This document shows, piece by piece, positions 7,706 to 17,948 of a stretch of 64,000 nt of DNA. Under the pieces are notes generated by a model that was not told where the DNA came from, did no database searches, and saw only the letters and a program-made list of their open reading frames with translations. The position numbers and the translations under genes were made by a program. Numbering within the stretch: the first letter of the stretch is position 1; every line of letters begins with the position of its first letter. The stretch covers positions 124,001 through 188,000 of the forward strand of contig NZ_SBJH01000042.1 of the NCBI RefSeq assembly GCF_004368405.1, read 5' to 3'. The DNA comes from Olivibacter sp. XZL3. GTDB taxonomy: Bacteria; Bacteroidota; Bacteroidia; Sphingobacteriales; Sphingobacteriaceae.

Positions 7706-9589
7706 TTAATGATGTAATTCTCTTTCTACGCCGTGTTCTTTATCCCACTCGCGTTGAATTTGTTCCGCTACCGCATCCCCTTCGAAATCGTGAGGCAAAT
7801 TAGAGCTCATCGTTTCAGAGAAAGGGACCGTCTGAGGAATGAAATCGTCCTCATGCCCAGGCTTGCTGTAATCGTAAGGCCAGCGGTAAACTGTTGGAAT
7901 TTCGCCTGGCCAATTTCCATGTAGATGCTCCACCGGCGTTGTCCACTCCAAGGTATTGGATTTCCATGGGTTCTGCGTTGCTTTCTTCCCGAACCAGATT
8001 GAATAGAAGAAGTTAAACAAGAAAGCCACTTGTCCTAAGCCAGCGATGATAGCCGCCCAAGTTACGAATACATTTACCGTTAACCATTCCTGCATAAAGG
8101 GGAAGTTAGTAAATGAATAGTACCGACGAGGCACGCCATCAATTCCCATAAAGTGCATTGGGAAGAACACCAAATAGGCACCGATAAATGTCATCCAGAA
8201 GTGGAGATATCCCAACTTATCGTTCATCATTCTTCCAAACATCTTCGGATACCAGTGGTAAACGCCGCAAAGCATTCCACAGATGGAAGCCGACCCCATC
8301 ACCAAGTGGAAGTGAGCTACTACAAAATAGGTGTCGTGTAAGTTAATATCTAATGCTGAGTTACCCAAAAAGATACCTGTTAATCCACCTGAGATAAAGA
8401 AAGACACCAATCCGATAGCAAATAACATCGCCGGGGTAAATTTAATATTACCTCTCCACAGCGTTGCTAAATAGTTGAAGGTCTTAACGGCAGACGGCAC
8501 GGCGATGATCAAGGTAGTGATCATAAATACGCCCCCTAAGAAAGGGTTCATACCCGTAACAAACATATGGTGTCCCCATACGATAAACGACAATACCGTG
8601 ATTCCGATCAATGAGTACACCATCGCATGGTATCCAAATATTGGTTTCCGTGAATTGGTAGCAATTACCTCTGATGTCAATCCTAAGGCCGGCATCAACA
8701 CGATGTACACTTCGGGGTGGCCTAAGAACCAGAAAAGGTGTTGGAATAAAATCGGACTACCTCCTTCATTCGGTAAAATCTGCCCACCAATGATAATATC
8801 AGACAGATAAAAGCTGGTTCCCATGCTTCTATCAAAAATCAGTAGCACCACGGCAGAAACCAAAACCGGAAATGATAATAAACCTACAATGGCTGTTAAG
8901 AATACCGCCCATATAGTTAAAGGCATTCTCCAAAGGCTCATTCCTTTCGTACGCATATTTAATACGGTACTGATGTAATTAATACCGCCCATCACCTGAG
9001 AGGCGATAAATAAGACCATACTGGCCAACCACAGTGTCATCCCTGTTCCAGAGCCGGGGATTGCCTGAGGTAATGCCGATAACGGAGGATAAATCGTCCA
9101 TCCGGCACTTGCTGGTCCGCTTTCCACAAAGAAAGAAGAAATCATTACCACACAAGCTGAAAAAAACAACCAGTACGATAACATATTCATAAAAGGAGAA
9201 GCCATGTCGCGTGCGCCAAGCTGTAATGGAATAAGTAAATTACTAAAGGTACCACTTAATCCAGCCGTTAACACAAAGAACACCATGATCGTCCCATGGA
9301 TGGTAACCAATGAAAGGAAAAAATCGGGTCTTATTCTACCCCCTTCAGCCCACTTTCCCAGGAAAACTTCCAATATCGGAAAATCCTTTTCTGGCCAGGC
9401 TAACTGAATCCTAAATAAGATGGATAGAAACATAGCAAAGAACGCCATGATAATACCCGTAATTAAAAACTGCTTGGCAATCATTTTATGATCCTGACTA
9501 AAGATATATTTAGTCAGAAACGTTTCATGATGATGCTCGTGAGCATCATGGCCATGATCGCCTGCGTGTGGAATTGCTATACTTGACAT
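7706..9589 (-). CDS. coxA: cytochrome c oxidase subunit I
   Basis: Catalytic heme-copper oxidase subunit of 627 residues, holding low-spin heme a and the heme a3-CuB oxygen site. Diagnostic stretches are FLVTAGLSGTFSN, WFLGHPEVYIVLMPALG (His-Tyr cross-link motif), VWGHHMFVTGM (CuB ligands) and HDTYFVVAHFHLVMG (heme ligands). The N-terminus is unusually His-rich (HAGDHGHDAHEHHHE) and might loosely bind metal. The K- and D-channel residues were not checked individually. It follows coxB, and the C-terminal tail of about 80 residues is hydrophilic. Confidence 0.97.
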   Translation of the reverse strand: MSSIAIPHAGDHGHDAHEHHHETFLTKYIFSQDHKMIAKQFLITGIIMAFFAMFLSILFRIQLAWPEKDFPILEVFLGKWAEGGRIRPDFFLSLVTIHGTIMVFFVLTAGLSGTFSNLLIPLQLGARDMASPFMNMLSYWLFFSACVVMISSFFVESGPASAGWTIYPPLSALPQAIPGSGTGMTLWLASMVLFIASQVMGGINYISTVLNMRTKGMSLWRMPLTIWAVFLTAIVGLLSFPVLVSAVVLLIFDRSMGTSFYLSDIIIGGQILPNEGGSPILFQHLFWFLGHPEVYIVLMPALGLTSEVIATNSRKPIFGYHAMVYSLIGITVLSFIVWGHHMFVTGMNPFLGGVFMITTLIIAVPSAVKTFNYLATLWRGNIKFTPAMLFAIGLVSFFISGGLTGIFLGNSALDINLHDTYFVVAHFHLVMGSASICGMLCGVYHWYPKMFGRMMNDKLGYLHFWMTFIGAYLVFFPMHFMGIDGVPRRYYSFTNFPFMQEWLTVNVFVTWAAIIAGLGQVAFLFNFFYSIWFGKKATQNPWKSNTLEWTTPVEHLHGNWPGEIPTVYRWPYDYSKPGHEDDFIPQTVPFSETMSSNLPHDFEGDAVAEQIQREWDKEHGVERELHH

Positions 9590-9610
9590 AAGCTCTTAAC
9601 CTCTATATAT

Positions 9611-10960
9611 TTAATAATTTAACGCCAATTGTTTATTATCTTCCTCCTGCTCACCTTTATTAGCCGATTGCGAAGCCTTAAATTCTTTCTTCACATCATC
9701 GCTAAAGAAATAGCTCTGCGTTGCAAGCCATTCTTTGTATTCTGCTTCCGATACAATGCGCACCGTTTTCTGCATATTATAATGCCCTTGTCCACATATC
9801 TTGGCGCAAAGCATTACGTAATCAAACTCCGGGTTGTTCAATTTTTCCCGCATTTCAGCTGTAGTATAGCGAGGAGTCATTTGAAAATGGGTTGCCATCC
9901 CCGGTACGGCGTTCATTTGAACTCTAAAATCGGGCATATAAAAACTGTGTAAGATATCTTTAGAGTTAATGGTAAATCTGACTGGTTTGCCAACCGGCAA
10001 CACTATATCAGATCCCATTATATCATCCCAAGCACTCTTATCATTATAGTCGATTCCCAAGCCGTTCAAAGGCGTTGTCAACTTAATGCTTCTTTTCCCA
10101 ATCTTATTATCCTTTCCACCATAGCGCACAGTCCAAGCAAACTGCTCACCGGTAATTTCAACCTGTAACGCATCCTTTGCAACGTCATCCGGCACGTTGG
10201 TTATACTTCTCCATGTAAAAAATCCAAACAATACCAAGACCGTTAAGACGATAGCAGGAACGATCGTCCAAATCTTTTCAATCAAGTTGTTATGTGGATA
10301 AAAATAAGCTTTACGTTTTCCAGTGCTCTTATATACAAAAGAGAACCCGAATAGTAAAATATGTGTTAACACGAACACGATAGTGGTAATTACTGTAGTA
10401 GTAATAAACATGCTATCAATCCGCTCTCCGTGTTCCGAAGCAGACTCATGCCAAGCTAAGCTACCGTGATGTGCATATGACCAATAAGCGCCGTACAAAC
10501 CGACAAACAGACTGATCAGGAAAAGCGTTCCATGGAATTTATTCCAATTCACCCGCTTAGCCCGGCCTTGCATCTCGCGGGTTAATTCATAAACTTGAAT
10601 AATTTTGCCTACAATTCCTACGATAATACACACTAAGAAGAATAACAGTACATAATAAAAGAAATTCTTGTATACCTGAGGATCTATTGACTTCTCTTCT
10701 TCTTGTGCTGCTTGAACCGCATTACTAGTTGCGCTCGTACCTTCAGGCGTTGCAGCGGCTACAGCATTACCCGTTGTATCAGCAGCAGTTGTACCAGCTG
10801 ACTCCGCTTCGGCTTGCAGCTCAGAACTTGATACAGTGGTATCGTTCTCGGTAGCAGTACTATCTCCCGCCTGAGCGAAAGCTGAACCGTGTAGTAATAA
10901 CATGGTCGCTATTACTAAGCTGAAGATTGTTCTAAAATTGATGTACTTTCTATATCTCAT
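9611..10960 (-). CDS. coxB: cytochrome c oxidase subunit II
   Basis: Oxidase subunit of 449 residues that accepts electrons from cytochrome c through the dinuclear CuA centre. It has a signal-like start, an Ala/Thr-rich low-complexity segment (about 30-90), transmembrane helices, and a C-terminal cupredoxin domain with HSFYMPDFRVQMNAVPGM and the CuA loop CAKICGQGHYNM. The loop has Lys where proteobacterial enzymes have Glu, as I recall for Bacteroidota. There is no CxxCH, so this is not a fused caa3-type subunit. The extended N-terminus makes it longer than usual. Confidence 0.95.
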   Translation of the reverse strand: MRYRKYINFRTIFSLVIATMLLLHGSAFAQAGDSTATENDTTVSSSELQAEAESAGTTAADTTGNAVAAATPEGTSATSNAVQAAQEEEKSIDPQVYKNFFYYVLLFFLVCIIVGIVGKIIQVYELTREMQGRAKRVNWNKFHGTLFLISLFVGLYGAYWSYAHHGSLAWHESASEHGERIDSMFITTTVITTIVFVLTHILLFGFSFVYKSTGKRKAYFYPHNNLIEKIWTIVPAIVLTVLVLFGFFTWRSITNVPDDVAKDALQVEITGEQFAWTVRYGGKDNKIGKRSIKLTTPLNGLGIDYNDKSAWDDIMGSDIVLPVGKPVRFTINSKDILHSFYMPDFRVQMNAVPGMATHFQMTPRYTTAEMREKLNNPEFDYVMLCAKICGQGHYNMQKTVRIVSEAEYKEWLATQSYFFSDDVKKEFKASQSANKGEQEEDNKQLALNY

Positions 10961-11011
10961 TTCAATATTAACGGTTATTCGTATTTCAATTTACAGTTCT
11001 TATCAAAGGAA

Positions 11012-12235
11012 CTAAATCTGGTGATGAAGACTTTCTTCCAAAAAAGGATGATTCTTTGGAGCGAGAGATTGTTTACTTAATTTGCTCAGCATAAGGAAAG
11101 TGAACAATCCAGCGAAACCTAAAATAGATCCTATCTCACTCAAGCCGAACCCCCTATGATCTTCAACAGTTCCTGGCATGATCATAATATAATAATCTAG
11201 CCAATGCCCCGCTAAAAGCAGAATACATACAAAAATCATAATATTTTCTTTTCTTTTAGCATCACGATCCATCAAAATAAGCACCGGAGCAACAAAGTTA
11301 ATGATAATTGACAACCAAAACCAAGGTTTATATTCAGGTTCCCATCTTTTATAGAAATATACAGTCTCTTCAGGAATGTTCGCATACCATATCAACATGA
11401 ACTGCGCGAACCATACATAAGTCCAAAAAATAGAAAAACCAAATATAAATTTGCCTAAGTCGTGCAAGTGATTCTCGTTCACCCAAGATAGGTAACCCGC
11501 GCGTTTCAGCAGGATAACCGTTAGTGTAATGGCACAGAGACCGCTAACCCACATCGCGGCAAAGTTATACCAACCAAACATGGTGGAAAACCAGTGAGCC
11601 TCTAAGGACATAACCGTGTCAAAAGACCAGATTGGCGTTGTAAATCCGAAAATCACTAAGAATATCGCAGAAAACTTAAAGCTCTTTTTATAGGAGTTTA
11701 AGCTTCCCTCTAAATCTTCTTTGTATGAAAATTTAGCGAGCGCCGCTCCGAAAATGCTGTAACAGCCTAAAAAGATAATCTGCCGCGCAAAAAAGCCGGG
11801 TACATTTAGGAAGGCCGATTTTCCTGCGACTAAAGCATCGTAGTGCGGGCTATTCGGATCCGTTATGCCATCGGCGTGCCAGTGATGATATAGATTATGC
11901 GTGAATAACCCTGCAGCTGTAATAATAATCAATATGATAGATGCGATCGGCAAAACGCCTGCAAAGGCTTGCGGAATACGTAAAAAACCCGCCGACCAAC
12001 CTGCTTGCGCTACAAATTGAATAGCTAAGAAGCAAGCACCTGCTGCACACACACAGGTGAAATAATATCCCATTAATAATAGGTTGGCGAACATGCGATG
12101 ACTACCATCCACAAAAAAACCTGCAACAATCGCAATAACACCAATTATTATTGCCGCCAAGCTCCAAGTCTTCGCCTTTCCCGCGAATTCAAAGCGCTCG
12201 TCAAAATTATATGTAGTGTGACTATGAGTTCCCAT
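11012..12235 (-). CDS. actF: alternative complex III subunit ActF (quinol:cytochrome c oxidoreductase membrane subunit)
   Basis: Polytopic membrane protein of 407 residues, with about ten helices, related to NrfD/PsrC and corresponding to ActF of alternative complex III. ActF and ActC form the membrane core that interacts with the quinol pool. Visible conserved-looking stretches include GYYFTCVCAAGACFLAIQF, SFDTVMSLEAHWFSTMFGWYNF and IFWTYVWFAQFMLIWYANIPEE. It sits after actE and immediately before coxB, the usual order when ACIII and an oxidase are co-transcribed. Assignment as ActF rather than a second ActC rests on size and order. Confidence 0.9.
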   Translation of the reverse strand: MGTHSHTTYNFDERFEFAGKAKTWSLAAIIIGVIAIVAGFFVDGSHRMFANLLLMGYYFTCVCAAGACFLAIQFVAQAGWSAGFLRIPQAFAGVLPIASIILIIITAAGLFTHNLYHHWHADGITDPNSPHYDALVAGKSAFLNVPGFFARQIIFLGCYSIFGAALAKFSYKEDLEGSLNSYKKSFKFSAIFLVIFGFTTPIWSFDTVMSLEAHWFSTMFGWYNFAAMWVSGLCAITLTVILLKRAGYLSWVNENHLHDLGKFIFGFSIFWTYVWFAQFMLIWYANIPEETVYFYKRWEPEYKPWFWLSIIINFVAPVLILMDRDAKRKENIMIFVCILLLAGHWLDYYIMIMPGTVEDHRGFGLSEIGSILGFAGLFTFLMLSKLSKQSLAPKNHPFLEESLHHQI

Positions 12236-12259
12236 TTGATATCTAAATATTATATACTA

Positions 12260-12844
12260 CTACTTTTTTTGCAATTCATGAACATACATCACCACTTTCC
12301 ACCGTTCCTCAGGTGATAACTGAGAGGCGTGAGATCCCATTAAGTTAAGACCGTAAGTAATGGTATGATAAATTTTACCATCTGTTAAGTCTTTCATCAA
12401 TCCTCCACGGGAAGAGTTGCCGGTAGCATAAGATGGTGGCGGCGGAAATTTCTCCATATTTACGATGGTACCATCGCCGTGTCCTTCCGGACCGTGGCAA
12501 GGCGAACAAAAAGCCTGATACAAATGAGCCCCTTCTACAAGGTTCTTTTCAGTTCGTTCCAACGGATTGTGTACATTGGTACTTGCAGCCTCGTAACCTT
12601 CTAATGTATTAGGGTAATCAAAACGTTCAAAACCGATAGGCGTTGTCCCTTCTGGCGGCACTTGCGCTGTTTGCCCATTGACGAAATTTTTATTCGGTTG
12701 GTCTGGATTATATCCTATTGGATCGTACATGTTTCGTGAGAATTCCCATCCTGTGCTACGCGTTGTTTTATCTCCACAAGAAGACACTACCGCCGCGAAC
12801 GCTATTGCAAAACATGCGGTTCCAAACAGTCTAGTCTTATTCAT
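12260..12844 (-). CDS. actE: alternative complex III subunit ActE, lipoprotein cytochrome c
   Basis: Monoheme cytochrome c of 194 residues. It begins MNKTRLFGTACFAIAFAAVV and a lipobox Cys follows (VSSCGDK), so it is probably lipid-anchored at the periplasmic side. The heme motif is CSPCH in YQAFCSPCHGPEGHGDG, and a likely distal Met lies in GLNLMGSHASQL. I chose 12844 over the ATG at 12865 because it gives a normal signal peptide; either start overlaps the actD 3' end slightly. As in other ACIII systems it would carry electrons towards the oxidase. Confidence 0.9.
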   Translation of the reverse strand: MNKTRLFGTACFAIAFAAVVSSCGDKTTRSTGWEFSRNMYDPIGYNPDQPNKNFVNGQTAQVPPEGTTPIGFERFDYPNTLEGYEAASTNVHNPLERTEKNLVEGAHLYQAFCSPCHGPEGHGDGTIVNMEKFPPPPSYATGNSSRGGLMKDLTDGKIYHTITYGLNLMGSHASQLSPEERWKVVMYVHELQKK

Positions 12845-13373
12845 AGCTAACATATTTCCTTTCATTGTACAGTACTTCTACCGCACCTGCGTCTTTTAAT
12901 AAACTGTCAATTTTTTCGTGATCAGTGTTTGATTTAGCGTCAATCGCAATGACAAAACGGTCGTCTGTTGCGCGCAAATCCATCACCCGTGGTGCCCTTC
13001 CTGGAAAAAGGTGACTTCTAAAGTAGAAAGCGGCCACCATACCCAAAGCACAAAACAGGATAGTCAGCTCAAAGGTCACAGGAACAAAGTCGGGCATCGG
13101 CAAGGTAGGTTTACCACCAATGATCATAGGCCAATCCTTGTGCAGCGTGTAATATAATAAGCTAATGCCTGATATAGTTCCAGTAATACCACATAAGAAG
13201 GCTACAATAGGCAAACGAGATGGCGGAACACCTAATTTAGCCTCAATACCGTGAATCGGCATTGGCGTATACACATCATAAATAGAAATGTTACTCTTTT
13301 GCAACCGATCTATTCCATCCATAAGATCATCTGGATGTTCAAAATGTCCTAAAATATATTTTGTGTCGCTCAT
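12837..13373 (-). CDS. actD: alternative complex III subunit ActD (DUF3341)
   Basis: Protein of 178 residues with two central transmembrane helices, matching DUF3341/ActD. The N-terminal domain (FEHPDDLMDGIDRLQKSN, then YDVYTPMPIHGIE) and C-terminal domain (DRFVIAIDAKS) flank the helices, typical of the family. ActD is a membrane subunit of alternative complex III without cofactors, possibly for stability. It lies between actC and actE. The four-base gap after actC and the overlap with actE indicate one translationally linked unit. Confidence 0.92.
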   Translation of the reverse strand: MSDTKYILGHFEHPDDLMDGIDRLQKSNISIYDVYTPMPIHGIEAKLGVPPSRLPIVAFLCGITGTISGISLLYYTLHKDWPMIIGGKPTLPMPDFVPVTFELTILFCALGMVAAFYFRSHLFPGRAPRVMDLRATDDRFVIAIDAKSNTDHEKIDSLLKDAGAVEVLYNERKYVSYE

Positions 13374-13377
13374 CTTT

Positions 13378-14856
13378 TTATTTTGCTAATTCTTTAATTT
13401 CTTCTTCGCTAACACTATCGTATTTATCCAGCGATTCCTTATAGAATTCGACTTGTTCCGGCTTCAAGTGACCTTCCTTAACAAGCTTAAGCTTTTGTTG
13501 GTGACTAGCGGAGTGTAATAACAACTTAACCTCTGCGATCGCTATACCCGGAAGTACACGAAGGAACAGCAAGAACAATGTAAAGAATAGACCGATCGAT
13601 CCAACAAAGATTCCAACATCCGTCCATGTTGGGTAAAACATCGCCCAACTTGAAGGAATATAGTCGCGATGTAAAGATGTTACGATAATCACGAAACGCT
13701 CGAACCACATCCCGATATTTACAACGATGGATAATACCCATGAAATTGGAATGCTCGTCCGTATTTTCTTGAACCAGAATAACTGGGGAGAAATCACGTT
13801 GCACGTCATCATCGACCAATATGCCCACCAATAAGGTCCTGCCACCCGATTAGCAAAAGCGTACATTTCGTATTCCGAGCCAGAGTACCAAGCGATAAAC
13901 AATTCCGTAAGGTAAGCAACCCCCACGATGGATCCCGTAACCATGATAATCTTATTCATCGACTCGATGTGGAACATGGTTATGTAATTCTCAAAGTTTA
14001 ACACTTTACGGGTAATCAACAACAATGTTTGCACCATGGCGAATCCGGAGAAAATCGCACCTGCCACGAAATAAGGTGGGAAAATGGTTGTATGCCATCC
14101 AGGGATTACCGAGGTGGCAAAGTCCATTGATACGATTGTGTGCACCGAAAGTACCAGTGGTGTTGAAATACCTGCCAAAATCAGTGATACGATTTCGAAT
14201 CGCTGCCAAGTCTTTACGTTGCCCGTCCATCCAAAAGAGAGGATAGAATAAACCCTTCTTCTCAATCCAGTTGCACGGTCGCGCACCGTTGCTATGTCCG
14301 GAAGTAGTCCGGTATACCAGAAAACTAAGGATACAGTGAAATAAGTAGAAATCGCAAAGGCGTCCCATACCAGTGGGGAGTTGAAATTCACCCACAGGGA
14401 TCCGAATTGATTCGGCAACGGGAAAATCCAGTAGGCCAACCAAGGACGGCCCATGTGTGCAACGACGTAAGTGGCAGCACAAATTACGGCGAAAATCGTC
14501 ATCGCCTCTGCCGAGCGGTTAATGGAATTACGCCAGTTTTGACGGAAAAGCAATAATACGGCGGAAATCAACGTTCCGGCGTGACCGATACCTACCCACC
14601 ATACGAAGTCGGTAATATCCCAAGCCCATCCGACAGTCTTGTTAAGGCCCCACGCTCCGATACCCGTCCAAAATGTATAACTTACACTAAAAACCCACAG
14701 CAGTGCGCCCAACGCGGCCACCGTGAAGCCTATCCACCAAGCCGCATTTGGTTTATTCTCTACAGGCACGAGAATGTCATTTGTTACCTTTGCGTAAGTA
14801 ATATTCTTACCGGTAACTAATGGTTCTCTAAGTATTGATTCATTATGCGATGACAT
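13378..14856 (-). CDS. actC: alternative complex III subunit ActC (NrfD/PsrC family)
   Basis: Polytopic NrfD-like membrane subunit of 492 residues, with about ten helices. Recognisable sections are [61 protein letters not shown] and [21 protein letters not shown], all characteristic of ActC. It would bind quinol and contact the iron-sulfur subunit ActB, encoded just upstream. The C-terminal 50 residues are charged and cytoplasmic-looking. Gene order actB-actC-actD supports the naming. Confidence 0.93.
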   Translation of the reverse strand: MSSHNESILREPLVTGKNITYAKVTNDILVPVENKPNAAWWIGFTVAALGALLWVFSVSYTFWTGIGAWGLNKTVGWAWDITDFVWWVGIGHAGTLISAVLLLFRQNWRNSINRSAEAMTIFAVICAATYVVAHMGRPWLAYWIFPLPNQFGSLWVNFNSPLVWDAFAISTYFTVSLVFWYTGLLPDIATVRDRATGLRRRVYSILSFGWTGNVKTWQRFEIVSLILAGISTPLVLSVHTIVSMDFATSVIPGWHTTIFPPYFVAGAIFSGFAMVQTLLLITRKVLNFENYITMFHIESMNKIIMVTGSIVGVAYLTELFIAWYSGSEYEMYAFANRVAGPYWWAYWSMMTCNVISPQLFWFKKIRTSIPISWVLSIVVNIGMWFERFVIIVTSLHRDYIPSSWAMFYPTWTDVGIFVGSIGLFFTLFLLFLRVLPGIAIAEVKLLLHSASHQQKLKLVKEGHLKPEQVEFYKESLDKYDSVSEEEIKELAK

Positions 14857-14886
14857 ATTCTTATTTTTTCAGATCAATTAAACCGA

Positions 14887-17800
14887 TTAAGCTTCAAAAG
14901 TATTTCTAACCTTAGTCATGTAACCAATGTTAGGTTGTACGTTAATTTCTTCCAATACATAGTAAACACGTTCGTTTCTCAATGCTTTTGATACCTCAGA
15001 ATTAGGATCATTAATATCACCGAAGATAATTGCATTGGCAGAACATGCCGCTGCACACGCCGTATTTACATCTCCATCTCTCAATTTGCGTTTCTCTAAT
15101 TTTGCTTTCAATTTACCACCTTGAATACGTTGCACGCACATTGAACATTTCTCCATTACCCCACGTGAACGCGATGTAACATCAGGATTCAATACTAATT
15201 GGGTAAACTCATTGTTCAGGTAGTTATCAAAGCGCGAATCGTTCCAGTAGTTAAACCAGTTAAAACGACGTACTTTATATGGACAGTTGTTTGCACAATA
15301 ACGTGTACCGAAGCACCTGTTATAAGCCATGTGGTTCAAACCTTCTGAAGAATGGACAGTTGCTAATACCGGACACACCGTTTCACAAGGAGCGTGGTCA
15401 CAATGCTGACATAACATCGGCTGGAACACCACTGAAACGTTATCCATATTAGCATCTTCCCTGCTTAACCTGTCTATTTCCTTTTCTTCCGTTACTTGCT
15501 CCCCGTCATGTTCAAAGCTGTAATAGCGATCGATTCTCAACCAATGCATTTCACGACGACGGCGGACCTCGTCACGCCCTACTACCGGAACATTGTTTTC
15601 TACATTACAAGCTACGACACAGGCACCGCATCCAGTACAAGCATTCAAATCGATAGCCATTACCCACTTATGCCCTGGAGCTTCAAATTTATCCCACAAG
15701 TCGTAGGTCCTATGCTTTTGCCCATGATTACCACTACCATGTGCCGGGTCTTTCACGTAATCTTTAAAAGTTGTCTCCCGAATCACATTACGGCCTTCGA
15801 TGGTATGATGTGTTTGCGTTTGCGCTAACTCATAAGTCTTAGAAACTTTTTCAACTTTCGCGGTTGTATTGAATTGAAGTGTACCGTTTACTAACTTCGC
15901 AAAAGGATAAGCATTCTGTCCGACCTCGTTTCCGGCTTTACCAGCCTTTGTTCTTCCGTATCCAACGGCGATCGATATGGTACCTTGTGCCTGACCTGGC
16001 TGCAATAACACAGGTAACTCCACCTCATATCCATTCTCAGCAGTAACTTTTACCACGCTATTTTCGCCAAGTCCAAGACTTTCAGCAAATTTAGGAGCAA
16101 TGGCTACATAGTTGTCCCAAGTAACCTTTGAAACCGGATCGGGTAATTCATGTAAATAGGCGTTATTCCCTTGTTTACCATCTCTTAAGGCCACGCTCTG
16201 GTAAAGCTGCACTTCTACATCTTTCGCCAATGCTTTTGCGCCATTTACAGCGGCCGCAGCAGCAGCGTTGATATCGCCAGCGAAAGCGTATGCTTGTGCA
16301 GGCTTATCACCTTTATATTCAAATCCAGTTTGCAATACATCTGTCCAAGTTCTATTGGTGCCTGCGAGGATCGTTTTTTCCCAGTTCTCTTTCACAAAAT
16401 CGTGGTAGGCGACCTCACTATCCGACCAGACAAGTAAACTTTGTTCCGCCTGACGCGTGTTGAAAACCGGATTTATTGTAGGCTGAACAACGGTGTAGTA
16501 TCCTTCTCTAATACTGCTGTCGCCCCAAGACTCTAAAAAGTTATGATTCGGTGCCAGTACATCAGCCAATTCAGCCGTCTCATCCTCGCGGTCGGCGAAA
16601 GAAACTTTAAGCTTAATCTTAGTTAGGGCTCCCTTAACCTTTTCGCGATCAAAATAATCGTAAGCCGGATTTACATTCAAGAAGAAAGCCACATCCACTT
16701 GGCCCGCTGCGGCCTCATTTAAGAAAGTGGTGAAATCCGAATCATTTCCTTTATACTGATACGACACATTGTCTAAATCAATTGTGCTTCCGTAGTTGTT
16801 CAGCGCTGCATTAATAGCGTTAGTAAGCGTTTGCAGCGCAACATCATTACTTCCGGCAACCACAACGGATCTGCCTTTCGCATTTAGTAGTTCCTTTGAC
16901 ACTAAGCCGACTACTTTCTGTGCCTTTTCATTACCTGTAAGACCACCAGAAAGGGAAGCGCCCGTCACGGCGTTATACAGGGAAATCAATACAGCCGCTT
17001 CTTCAGACGGCTTCACGGCTACGCGCGCATCGGCATTGGCTCCCGTCATACTCAATCCGCTTTCGAACTGTATATGGCGAGACATTCTTTTATTCTCTAA
17101 GGATTTGTATCCTCTATTGTCAGCATATTGCTGTGTATGTTCTTCCCCTGCTAACCAAGTTCCCAAGAAATCGGCACCTACACTCACGATCACGTCTGCT
17201 TTATCGAAGCGATAATGAGGAATAGCTGCTTTACCAAAACTTGCTTCATTTGCCTTTATGATACCGGCATAGGAGACCGCATCAACCTCTACCAATTTGG
17301 CAGTAGGATATTTCGCAACAAAGCCGGCTATTACCGACAGCGTAGAAGGACTGTTAACGCTTGACGAGACGATTCGTATCTGCTTACCGGCGCTATTAGC
17401 TGCACTTAATGCAGCTTTCACCTGCGCATCGACGGTTTCCCAATCTGCTTCTTTACCTTTAATTTTGGGTCCTTTTAACTTGGACATATCATAAAGGTCT
17501 AATACAGATGCCTGGGTTGCTGCGTCAGTACCCCGGTTTACACCAATCGACTTTGGATTAGGCTCAATTAATATAGGTCTACCTTCTCTTGTTTTAACCA
17601 AAATACTTTGTCCGTTGTAACTAGAAGCATAGTAATTCGGAACACCTGGAGTTATTTCTTCAGGCTTTATTAAGTAAGGTATAGATTTATGCACCGGTGT
17701 ACTTTGGCAGGCAGCCAGTGAAACGGCACCTACTCCAAAACCTAACGCTTTCAAAAAGTCGCGACGAGGAGTCTTTGTACTTAACCCGGCTTCGGTTAAT

Positions 17801-17910
17801 ACGTTCTCTATAGGAAGGGGTTCTGCGAACTCACCTTTGCTGTCTTTTACAAAAGCAGGCGTTTGTTCCAGTTCTTCTAGGCCTTTCCAATATTTCTTGT
17901 TGCTATCCAT
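14887..17910 (-). CDS. actB: alternative complex III subunit ActB (TAT-exported iron-sulfur molybdopterin-like protein)
   Basis: Large periplasmic subunit of 1007 residues. Near residue 50 it has a twin-arginine-type motif (TPRRDFLKALGFG) followed by a lipobox-like LAAC. Residues of about 90-700 form the degenerate molybdopterin-oxidoreductase domain. The C-terminal part is ferredoxin-like, with cysteine clusters CTGCGACVVAC, CQHCDHAPCETVCP, CFGTRYCANNCP and CSMC, consistent with several Fe-S clusters. In ACIII this subunit carries electrons from the quinol site to the hemes; it is not thought to bind molybdenum. The motif spacing looks intact. Confidence 0.95.
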   Translation of the reverse strand: MDSNKKYWKGLEELEQTPAFVKDSKGEFAEPLPIENVLTEAGLSTKTPRRDFLKALGFGVGAVSLAACQSTPVHKSIPYLIKPEEITPGVPNYYASSYNGQSILVKTREGRPILIEPNPKSIGVNRGTDAATQASVLDLYDMSKLKGPKIKGKEADWETVDAQVKAALSAANSAGKQIRIVSSSVNSPSTLSVIAGFVAKYPTAKLVEVDAVSYAGIIKANEASFGKAAIPHYRFDKADVIVSVGADFLGTWLAGEEHTQQYADNRGYKSLENKRMSRHIQFESGLSMTGANADARVAVKPSEEAAVLISLYNAVTGASLSGGLTGNEKAQKVVGLVSKELLNAKGRSVVVAGSNDVALQTLTNAINAALNNYGSTIDLDNVSYQYKGNDSDFTTFLNEAAAGQVDVAFFLNVNPAYDYFDREKVKGALTKIKLKVSFADREDETAELADVLAPNHNFLESWGDSSIREGYYTVVQPTINPVFNTRQAEQSLLVWSDSEVAYHDFVKENWEKTILAGTNRTWTDVLQTGFEYKGDKPAQAYAFAGDINAAAAAAVNGAKALAKDVEVQLYQSVALRDGKQGNNAYLHELPDPVSKVTWDNYVAIAPKFAESLGLGENSVVKVTAENGYEVELPVLLQPGQAQGTISIAVGYGRTKAGKAGNEVGQNAYPFAKLVNGTLQFNTTAKVEKVSKTYELAQTQTHHTIEGRNVIRETTFKDYVKDPAHGSGNHGQKHRTYDLWDKFEAPGHKWVMAIDLNACTGCGACVVACNVENNVPVVGRDEVRRRREMHWLRIDRYYSFEHDGEQVTEEKEIDRLSREDANMDNVSVVFQPMLCQHCDHAPCETVCPVLATVHSSEGLNHMAYNRCFGTRYCANNCPYKVRRFNWFNYWNDSRFDNYLNNEFTQLVLNPDVTSRSRGVMEKCSMCVQRIQGGKLKAKLEKRKLRDGDVNTACAAACSANAIIFGDINDPNSEVSKALRNERVYYVLEEINVQPNIGYMTKVRNTFEA

Positions 17911-17948
17911 TTAAGCTATATATATTAAAGATGCGTATTCTCAATTTA